Assembly: GCA_023387635.1 (NCBI GenBank)
Contig: JAEWHU010000220.1
Coordinates: 1 to 13,073, forward strand
Direction of reading: 5' to 3'
Origin: Bacillota bacterium
Lineage (GTDB): Bacteria > Bacillota > Clostridia > Lachnospirales > Lachnospiraceae
DNA length: 13,073 nt
In this document: positions 8,114 through 13,073 of the stretch, piece after piece
Position numbering within the stretch: position 1 is the stretch's first letter
Layout: every line of letters begins with the position of its first letter
The notes under the pieces: model-generated
The model's input: the letters and a program-made list of their open reading frames with translations, nothing else
Databases searched by the model: none
Told to the model about the DNA's origin: nothing
Made by a program: the position numbers and the translations under genes

Positions 8114-9259
8114 TCATTTCGTAATACCATTTATAAAATCATATGTTTCATTCTCAATATTAAGAATTTCTAAAACCGTAGGATTTTGTATTTTTTTATG
8201 TTGATTAATAGCACTTTCAATTAATTCTACTATTTGTAAGTACGATATCTCTCTATTTAAGAATTTAGCAACCGCAATTTCGTTTGCAGCATTATATACG
8301 GTTGGTAAGCTTCCACCTTCATTACCTACATCAAAAGCAAGTTTTAACCCTCTAAATGTATCTAAATCTGGTTTCTCAAAGGTTATATTAGCTAATTTAA
8401 ATAGATCTAATCTATCACCACCAAGTGGCCTTCTCTCTGGATAATACAGTGCATATTGAATTGGAAGCTTCATATCTGGCGTACCCATCTGTGCAATCAC
8501 ACTTCCATCTATAAACTCTACTGCAGAATGTATTACACTTTGAGGTTGAATCACTACTTCTATATTCTGAAGCGAAACATCAAATAACCAAGCGGCCTCC
8601 ATTACTTCAAGTCCTTTATTTACCATGGTAGAGGAATCAATAGTTATCTTCCTACCCATCGCCCAATTAGGATGCTTAAGTGCATCTTCTAATTGAACCT
8701 TTTCTAAATCTTCTCTTTTTTTACCCCGAAATGGTCCACCGGAAGCAGTTAAAATAATTTTACTTATCTTATTCTCATTCTCCCCTTGGAGCGCTTGAAA
8801 AATAGCAGAATGTTCACTATCTACTGGGAGAAGTTTAACTCCATGTTCTTTTATTAAAGGCATAATAATATGCCCAGCTGTGACTAATGTTTCTTTGTTT
8901 GCAAGTGCAATATCTTTTCCTTCTTTAATAGCTTCAATGGTTGGTCTTATACCAATCATTCCAACAATAGCAGTTACAACTAAAGAAGCATTCTTTTCTG
9001 TTGCACAAGCGATTAATCCATCAATACCATAATGAATATCAACCTCTATATCTTTTATACGAAGCGCTAAATCTTTTGCCTTTTCTTCATCTAAAACACT
9101 AACAATATAAGGTTTGAATTCTCTTATTTGCTTTTCAAGTAAATCAATATTATTACCAGCTGTTAAAGCTGTAACTTTAATATCTTTATTATTTCTAACT
9201 ACCTCTAAAGTTTGAGTTCCAATAGAACCCGTAGAACCAAGAATTGATATATACTTCAT
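8114..9259 (-). CDS. dxr: 1-deoxy-D-xylulose 5-phosphate reductoisomerase
   Basis: Dxr converts DXP to MEP using NADPH and a divalent metal, the first committed step of the MEP isoprenoid pathway. I chose the ATG at 9259 (381 residues). An in-frame TTG at 9271 would add four residues, but TTGGAG is itself the ribosome site, six bases before the ATG, and the family N-terminus MKYISILGSTGSIG fits. Visible motifs are the NADPH-binding GSTGSIG (residues 8-14), LANKETLVTAG, the metal site PVDSEHSAIFQ (D147, E149), TASGGPF, and NKGLEVMEA with the third metal ligand E218. HPNWAMGRKITIDSSTMVNK and PTVYNAANEIAVA are typical substrate-binding stretches. The gene follows cdsA across an 84-base spacer holding a terminator, so its expression may be partly uncoupled from upstream genes. 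rseP follows after 17 bases. All catalytic residues appear intact. Confidence 0.97.
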   Translation of the reverse strand: MKYISILGSTGSIGTQTLEVVRNNKDIKVTALTAGNNIDLLEKQIREFKPYIVSVLDEEKAKDLALRIKDIEVDIHYGIDGLIACATEKNASLVVTAIVGMIGIRPTIEAIKEGKDIALANKETLVTAGHIIMPLIKEHGVKLLPVDSEHSAIFQALQGENENKISKIILTASGGPFRGKKREDLEKVQLEDALKHPNWAMGRKITIDSSTMVNKGLEVMEAAWLFDVSLQNIEVVIQPQSVIHSAVEFIDGSVIAQMGTPDMKLPIQYALYYPERRPLGGDRLDLFKLANITFEKPDLDTFRGLKLAFDVGNEGGSLPTVYNAANEIAVAKFLNREISYLQIVELIESAINQHKKIQNPTVLEILNIENETYDFINGITK

Positions 9260-9280
9260 ATTAATCTCCAATCTGCCGAT

Positions 9281-9307
9281 AAAAAAGTGAATTGAAAATC
9301 AATTCAC
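9281..9307 (-). terminator. Intrinsic terminator inside the operon, upstream of dxr
   Basis: In the direction of the operon, GTGAATTGA and TCAATTCAC form a perfect 9-bp stem with a TTT loop, followed directly by six T residues (9286-9281). This is a canonical Rho-independent terminator apart from its modest GC content. It lies 37 bases after the cdsA stop and only about 11 bases before the dxr ribosome site. There is no room for a separate promoter downstream, so dxr must be reached by readthrough. Confidence 0.72.
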
Positions 9308-9334
9308 CGTGTGAAAAATCTTGATTTTTTACAC
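9281..9334 (-). promoter_or_regulatory. Candidate attenuator with competing folds upstream of dxr
   Basis: Just before the terminator lies another hairpin, GTGTAAAAAATC with GATTTTTCACAC (12 positions, one mismatch, AA loop; 9334-9309). A competing fold uses AAAATCAA (9328-9321) and TTCAC (9315-9311), separated by a five-base bulge. These pair with the contiguous GTGAATTGATTTT (9307-9295) around an ACG loop, 13 pairs in all. This fold takes up the whole 5' arm of the terminator, as an antiterminator would. Much of the pairing is A-U, so chance is possible. No ligand or protein site is recognised. Confidence 0.4.
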
Positions 9335-9343
9335 TAAGCTCCA

Positions 9344-10138
9344 TTATAATATTTCTGACAGTGCATAAACGATTGGAGCAATAAAAATAATACTGTCAAA
9401 ACGATCAAGAATTCCACCGTGACCTGGTATTAATGTGCCGAAATCCTTTAAATCATGATTTCTCTTAATTGCAGATGCAGCCAAATCACCTAATTGTGAT
9501 ATAATACTCGAAACACCACAGATAACAGCATAAGCAAATTGTGGGTTTTTAACACCTATTATACTATCTTTAAATACAGTCGCATATATAAATCCTAGTA
9601 AAGCAGCTCCAACCACACCACCAATACAACCTTCGATAGATTTTTTTGGACTCAATTTAGAAAATTTGTGTTTCCCTATTGATCTCCCCACAAGGTATGC
9701 GCAAGTATCAGAACCCCATGCACCAATAAATATTAGCCACACTAGGATAGGTCCATCATCTAACATTCTTACTTTGTAAATAAAACTTAACATCATTGCT
9801 ACATAAAACAAACCAAAGAATATCATAGAAACATCTGATATGTTGTATTTTGGGAATAAAAAAACGTAGATTAACATTAATGAAATTACAAAGGTATTAA
9901 ATAATAGCACATTCCAATTTTCACACTTAAATAATATCAATAAATTTAACACAATGCAAGCAGTGTAACCCACAAAACCCATGAAAGTTTTGTGAAGTCC
10001 TACCGCTCTATAAAGTTCCATCATACCAATCAAAGAAATGGCTAATATAGTAGCAAATAATACATAGCCTCCTAATATAATCGTAGTTAATGCAACCGCC
10101 ATTAAAATAATTGAGCTTCTAAGTCTTACCTTAAACAT
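9344..10138 (-). CDS. cdsA: Phosphatidate cytidylyltransferase (CDP-diglyceride synthase)
   Basis: CdsA makes CDP-diacylglycerol from CTP and phosphatidic acid, the branch point for membrane phospholipids, in the cytoplasmic membrane. The product has 264 residues, normal for the family, and is hydrophobic almost throughout, with about seven or eight predicted membrane segments. The family signature is complete near the C-terminus: S222, K225, R226, K230, D231, then PGHGGILDR at 237-245, which holds the metal- and CTP-binding residues. LIFIGAWGSDTCAYLVGR and KLSPKKSIEGCIGG are further conserved stretches. The ATG at 10138 has a strong GGGGGAG ribosome site that begins within the last bases of uppS. 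Only 11 bases separate the two genes, so they are probably translated from the same message. A double hairpin region follows the stop codon. Confidence 0.96.
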   Translation of the reverse strand: MFKVRLRSSIILMAVALTTIILGGYVLFATILAISLIGMMELYRAVGLHKTFMGFVGYTACIVLNLLILFKCENWNVLLFNTFVISLMLIYVFLFPKYNISDVSMIFFGLFYVAMMLSFIYKVRMLDDGPILVWLIFIGAWGSDTCAYLVGRSIGKHKFSKLSPKKSIEGCIGGVVGAALLGFIYATVFKDSIIGVKNPQFAYAVICGVSSIISQLGDLAASAIKRNHDLKDFGTLIPGHGGILDRFDSIIFIAPIVYALSEIL

Positions 10139-10149
10139 ACCTACTCCCC

Positions 10150-10875
10150 CTATACCAATCCAAATCTTCTTTCTCTACTATTATAGTATTCTATTGCTTT
10201 CATCAATTCCATCTTGTCAAAATCAGGCCATAAAATATCTGTAAAATAAAACTCAGTATATGCTAATTGCCACAATAAGAAATTAGATATTCTTTGTTCT
10301 CCGCTTGTACGTATTAATAAATCTGGATCAGGAATATCTTTTGTATCTAAATAATCACTAAATAATTTGCTATCTATGTTATCTAAACTTATCTTTTCAC
10401 TTTTGATGTCTTGATAAAGATTTTTTATCCCACGTAAAATTTCATCTCTACCACCATAATTAAGAGCAACTTGAAAGTTTAGTCCTGTATTCTTAGCTGA
10501 AGTTTCTTCTAATTCTAGAATGGATGTTTGTAAGTCTTTTGGCAACCCACTTATATCACCAATTACACGCACTCTCATATTATTTTTTGTACTTGTTCTT
10601 ATACAATCTTTCATATAATTACGTAGTAATTTCATTAAAGCATCTACTTCATCTTCTGGTCTGTTCCAATTTTCAGTAGAAAATGCATATACTGTTAAAT
10701 ATTTAATTCCTAATTTATGTGCCTCTTCGCATATTTTTTCTACTGTCTTACTTCCTTGTGCATGGCCATAATTTCTAGGCATAAATCTTTTTTTTGCCCA
10801 TCTGCCATTACCATCAAGGATGATTGCCACATGATTTGGTATTTTAAGACCATCTTCATTTACTATATCTCCCAT
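10150..10875 (-). CDS. uppS: Undecaprenyl diphosphate synthase (cis-prenyltransferase)
   Basis: UppS condenses isopentenyl diphosphate units onto farnesyl diphosphate to give the C55 lipid carrier for peptidoglycan and other wall polymers. It thus consumes the product of the MEP pathway encoded downstream. I chose the ATG at 10875 (241 residues). An in-frame TTG at 10887 overlaps the GGAGG ribosome site and is unlikely to be the start. Motifs are HVAIILDGNGRWAK with catalytic D21, GHAQG (H38), YAFSTENWNRP, and RTSGEQRISNFLLWQ with diphosphate-binding R189 and R195. The C-terminal RERRFG is also typical. Length and all key residues agree with the family. It is separated from frr by 98 bases containing a 12-bp hairpin and a possible promoter, and is followed by cdsA after 11 bases. 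Confidence 0.96.
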   Translation of the reverse strand: MGDIVNEDGLKIPNHVAIILDGNGRWAKKRFMPRNYGHAQGSKTVEKICEEAHKLGIKYLTVYAFSTENWNRPEDEVDALMKLLRNYMKDCIRTSTKNNMRVRVIGDISGLPKDLQTSILELEETSAKNTGLNFQVALNYGGRDEILRGIKNLYQDIKSEKISLDNIDSKLFSDYLDTKDIPDPDLLIRTSGEQRISNFLLWQLAYTEFYFTDILWPDFDKMELMKAIEYYNSRERRFGLV

Positions 10876-10893
10876 GGAGACCTCCAATTATTT

Positions 10894-10922
10894 ATTATAA
10901 ACAGGACGTGTTTAATAGTAAA
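10894..10922 (-). promoter_or_regulatory. Possible sigma-A-type promoter upstream of uppS
   Basis: On the minus strand, TTTACT (10922-10917; 4 of 6 matches to TTGACA) is followed after exactly 17 bases by a perfect TATAAT (10899-10894). Transcription would start near 10887, leaving only a few bases before the GGAGG site, which is tight. The -35 element lies in the loop region of the neighbouring hairpin. In AT-rich DNA such matches occur by chance. Confidence 0.3.
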
Positions 10923-10932
10923 ACACGTCCTG
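10902..10932 (-). repeat. Strong 12-bp hairpin between frr and uppS
   Basis: CAGGACGTGTTT and AAACACGTCCTG form a perfect 12-bp stem with a seven-base loop. In the operon direction it is followed by TTTATAATAAAT, a poor T tract, so it could be a leaky terminator, a processing site or a protective 5' hairpin for a uppS message. In the other direction no T tract follows. An operator for a dimeric regulator is also possible, since the repeat straddles a candidate -35 element. Confidence 0.55.
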
Positions 10933-10973
10933 CTTGGTTAACAACTTGCCTAAAAGCAAAATATCTTATTTTA

Positions 10974-11528
10974 TTATACAGTGAGAATTTCTTTGGATTT
11001 ATCTTCTGTTACTTTATCAATTTCAGCAATAAATTTATCAGTAACTTTTTGAATACTATCTTCCAAAACTTTCACTTCATCTTCAGAAATTTCACTGTTT
11101 TTATTCATTTTTTTAATAGCATCATTCGCATCTCTTCTAATATTACGAACTGCAACTTTGGCAGTTTCAGCTTTTTTCTTAACATCTTTTACTAATTCTT
11201 TTCTTCTCTCTTCTGTTAACTCTGGGAATACTAAACGTATTATTTTGCCATCATTATTTGGAGTTAATCCCAAATCAGATTGTAATATAGCTTTTTCAAT
11301 ATCTTTAATTAATTTACTTTCCCATGGTTGAATTTGTATTACTCTTGCTTCTGGTACAGATATATTAGCAACAGATTGCAATGGTGATGGTGTACCATAA
11401 TAATCAACTCTTAATTTGTCTAACACATGAGGATTAGCTCTTCCTGCACGAATTGTGGAAAATTCCTCTCTTAAAGTATCTAATGATTTACTCATTTTGC
11501 TTTCGTATGGTGCAATTCTTGAATCCAT
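10974..11528 (-). CDS. frr: Ribosome recycling factor
   Basis: RRF splits the post-termination ribosome together with EF-G, so that subunits can be reused. It is a soluble cytoplasmic protein. The 184 residues match the usual 185. The N-terminal helix, with SLDTLREEFSTIRAGRANP, is the family signature. GTPSPLQSVANISVPEAR and IQPWESKLIKDIEKAI form the small second domain. FPELTEERRKELVKDVKK and VAVRNIRRDANDAIKKM form the long helical bundle with the conserved arginines. An excellent GGAGGAG ribosome site lies about six bases before the ATG. The spacer from pyrH is 54 bases of AT-rich sequence without a visible hairpin. The pyrH-frr pair is conserved across bacteria. Confidence 0.98.
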   Translation of the reverse strand: MDSRIAPYESKMSKSLDTLREEFSTIRAGRANPHVLDKLRVDYYGTPSPLQSVANISVPEARVIQIQPWESKLIKDIEKAILQSDLGLTPNNDGKIIRLVFPELTEERRKELVKDVKKKAETAKVAVRNIRRDANDAIKKMNKNSEISEDEVKVLEDSIQKVTDKFIAEIDKVTEDKSKEILTV

Positions 11529-11582
11529 AATTCACTCCTCCAATAATTATTAATTTGTTTATTTTATTAATAGGTTATAAAG

Positions 11583-12287
11583 TTATACAGTAACTCTAGT
11601 TCCTTTAAAATTATCACTAACAGCATTTACAATACTATTCTCTTCTTCTAATGCAAAAACTAACATCGGCATTTTATTTTCCATACTTAGTACAGTAGCT
11701 GATAGGTCTACTACAGCTAACTTACGATCAAGTGCTTCTTGTAAACTAATCTCATCAAACTTTTTAGCATCTGGGTTCTTTTTCGGATCACTATCATAAA
11801 CTCCATCTACAGCTTTTGCCATAAGTATAACATCTGCATCTAATTCAACTGCACGTAAAACAACTCCAGTATCCGTTGAGAAATAAGGATGTCCCGTACC
11901 ACCAGCTAAAAATACAACCATACCTTTTCTCAAATATTTGTTTGCTCTATCTTTTGAAAATAGTTTTGTCATACTACCACATTCAAAAGGAGTTAATATC
12001 TGTGTGTCCATTCCTACATGCCTAAATATCTCTGATACATAAATGCAATTCATGATAGTGGCAAGCATTCCTATTTGATCCGCTTTTGTACGATCAATTG
12101 TTTCACTTGATCTGCCACGCCAAAAATTTCCACCCCCAATAACAACGCCAACTTCTACGCCATTATCTACTAAATTTTTAACTTGCTTTGCAACTGCAAT
12201 ACAGGTAGCTTCATCAAAGCCACTTTTTTTATCACCCGCAAGAGCCTCCCCGCTTAATTTTAATAGGACTCTCTTATATTTATTCAT
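11583..12287 (-). CDS. pyrH: Uridylate kinase (UMP kinase)
   Basis: PyrH phosphorylates UMP to UDP in pyrimidine nucleotide synthesis. It belongs to the amino-acid-kinase fold, not the usual NMP-kinase fold, and works as a hexamer in characterised bacteria. The product has 234 residues, normal length. Motifs are KLSGEAL (K10, G13), VVIGGGNFWRGR (glycines 51-53), ADQIGM (D70), FLAGGTGHPYFSTDTG and AKAVDGVYDSDPKKN, covering the nucleotide and phosphate sites. The ATG at 12287 has a GGAGG site ten bases upstream and AAGG closer in. A second, better GGAGG further upstream could serve a six-codon mini-ORF that overlaps the pyrH start. Its usual upstream neighbours rpsB and tsf are not adjacent here; a polysaccharide deacetylase gene ends 44 bases upstream. 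Confidence 0.97.
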   Translation of the reverse strand: MNKYKRVLLKLSGEALAGDKKSGFDEATCIAVAKQVKNLVDNGVEVGVVIGGGNFWRGRSSETIDRTKADQIGMLATIMNCIYVSEIFRHVGMDTQILTPFECGSMTKLFSKDRANKYLRKGMVVFLAGGTGHPYFSTDTGVVLRAVELDADVILMAKAVDGVYDSDPKKNPDAKKFDEISLQEALDRKLAVVDLSATVLSMENKMPMLVFALEEENSIVNAVSDNFKGTRVTV

Positions 12288-12304
12288 GCCTTAACGACCT
12301 CCAT
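12284..12304 (-). other. Possible six-codon mini-ORF overlapping the pyrH start
   Basis: ATG at 12304 opens a six-codon frame (MEVVKA) whose TGA overlaps the pyrH ATG in an ATGA arrangement. AAAGGAGG lies 12 bases before it, longer than the best spacing. The frame contains pyrH's own GGAGG. It could couple translation into pyrH, or AAAGGAGG may simply be a spare ribosome site. The evidence is weak. Confidence 0.2.
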
Positions 12305-12331
12305 TATTCTTTTAATCCTCCTTTATAACTA

Positions 12332-13073
12332 TCATTCATCATCTATTGGCTTTATTCTTACTTGTTGTACTGGTTTAACCGTTTCATCAAGCGCAAATAA
12401 AGATGCTCCTTGGCTTGTCAATGTTTTAATTAATTCTTCAAGTGAATGCACTGTTGCTTCTTTTGTAGAAGTATCATGCATTAAAACAATGGATTGATTA
12501 TGTTTTTCCACACCACTTACCACATTTGCTATTAATTGTTCTTTACTCAAAACTACACCTGTAGCATCACCATTAACTACATTCCAATCAAAATAAACAA
12601 CTGAATTAGCATCAATATAACTAATAAAGTCATCTTTTTGATTTTTGTTAGCTAAGTTAGCACTTCCTCCAGGAAAACGAAATATATTAGGAAGATATCC
12701 AGTAGTATCATATAACAAATCCCTTAACTTTGTAAAGTCTTTATCAAAATCTTCTATAGAATTATATATAACTTTATAATCATGAGAATAGGAGTGCATG
12801 CCTAAGGTATGCCCTTCTCTCACAATGCGCTTATACATTTCTAATGAATTCTCATCTGTTTTGCCAATGACAAAAAATGTTGCTTTCACATTGTAATTGC
12901 CTAATATATCAAGTATTTCCTCTGTATACATACTTGGCCCATCATCAAAAGTTAGATATACTTTTTTATCTTTAAATCTATTACTAGTCTCTATAATATT
13001 GTTTCCACCAGTCTGTTCTGTTTGTATGTCACTGTTTATATTTGTACTTGTAGAAAAATCTTCTTCTATTTTA
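12332..13073 (-). CDS. Polysaccharide deacetylase (CE4/NodB family), 5' partial
   Basis: This metal-dependent de-N-acetylase probably acts outside the membrane on peptidoglycan GlcNAc or another wall polysaccharide. The last 246 residues are visible; the gene runs off the window, read in frame from 13072. The first ATG in the window (12931) cannot be the start, because it follows directly on catalytic motif 1, VYLTFDDGPS (12952-12935 for TFDDGP). The other NodB motifs follow in order: the zinc site MHSYSH, RFPGGS, YFDWNVVNGDAT and IVLMHDT. All look intact. The region before motif 1 is polar, rich in Ser, Thr, Asn and Glu, like a linker between a membrane anchor or signal peptide (outside the window) and the catalytic domain. 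It ends 44 bases before pyrH in the same direction. The actual substrate cannot be told. Confidence 0.88.
   Translation of the reverse strand, partial: KIEEDFSTSTNINSDIQTEQTGGNNIIETSNRFKDKKVYLTFDDGPSMYTEEILDILGNYNVKATFFVIGKTDENSLEMYKRIVREGHTLGMHSYSHDYKVIYNSIEDFDKDFTKLRDLLYDTTGYLPNIFRFPGGSANLANKNQKDDFISYIDANSVVYFDWNVVNGDATGVVLSKEQLIANVVSGVEKHNQSIVLMHDTSTKEATVHSLEELIKTLTSQGASLFALDETVKPVQQVRIKPIDDE

Noticed and set aside
9260..9271. TTG start for dxr at 9271, and the same situation for uppS at 10887
   Set aside because: In both cases the TTG overlaps the GGAG or GGAGG ribosome site that serves the next in-frame ATG, and the family N-termini match the ATG starts.
12332..12931. Complete deacetylase gene starting at 12931
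   Set aside because: That ATG lies just after the catalytic TFDDGP motif, and the frame stays open to the window edge, so the gene is partial.
1..13073. CRISPR array, tRNA or rRNA gene, insertion sequence, phage or defence system
   Set aside because: No regularly spaced repeats, RNA gene features, transposase, integrase or defence-type genes are visible. Base composition and gene content are those of ordinary core chromosome.

Overview
This window looks like chromosomal core DNA from a low-GC Gram-positive bacterium of the class Clostridia, most likely a Lachnospiraceae member of the Clostridium phytofermentans type. That placement is inferred from the AT-rich sequence, strong GGAGG-type ribosome binding sites, a Gram-positive PolC replicase, the MEP isoprenoid pathway, and gene order. 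No tRNA, rRNA, CRISPR array, insertion sequence or prophage is visible.

Layout. The left edge (2-682, + strand) is the 3' part of a TauE/SafE-type membrane permease gene. It converges on everything else. A 224-base gap (683-906) holds a long inverted repeat that can end transcription from both sides. From the right edge, all remaining genes lie on the minus strand in this transcription order: a partial polysaccharide deacetylase gene (runs off the window at 13073), pyrH, frr, uppS, cdsA, dxr, rseP (two PDZ domains), ispG and polC. Apart from the deacetylase, this is the conserved Firmicutes block pyrH-frr-uppS-cdsA-dxr-rasP-(proS)-polC, with ispG where Bacillus has proS.

The genes join several growth functions: UMP kinase (pyrimidine nucleotides), ribosome recycling factor (translation), undecaprenyl-PP synthase plus Dxr and IspG (isoprenoid and cell-wall lipid carrier), CDP-diglyceride synthase (phospholipids), a site-2 membrane protease (envelope stress) and the replicative DNA polymerase.

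The most interesting signal lies between the genes. The three isoprenoid genes (uppS, dxr, ispG) are each preceded by a longer spacer with strong hairpin or terminator structure. Each is followed closely (11, 17 and 14 bases) by a second gene (cdsA, rseP, polC). Upstream of dxr, a 9-bp stem with a six-T run is a textbook terminator, and it has a competing 13-pair fold. Upstream of ispG is a 309-base leader with several alternative stems and a terminator. It also holds a 34-codon unannotated ORF (6432-6536) whose GTG start lies inside the terminator stem and whose stop is 3 bases before, and in frame with, the ispG ATG. This is a candidate for an undescribed attenuation system controlling isoprenoid synthesis, but it rests only on sequence reading.

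Two start codons were moved from in-frame TTG codons, which overlap the Shine-Dalgarno sequence, to the next ATG (dxr 9259, uppS 10875). The deacetylase gene clearly continues upstream of its first visible ATG, because the catalytic TFDDGP motif lies before and across it.
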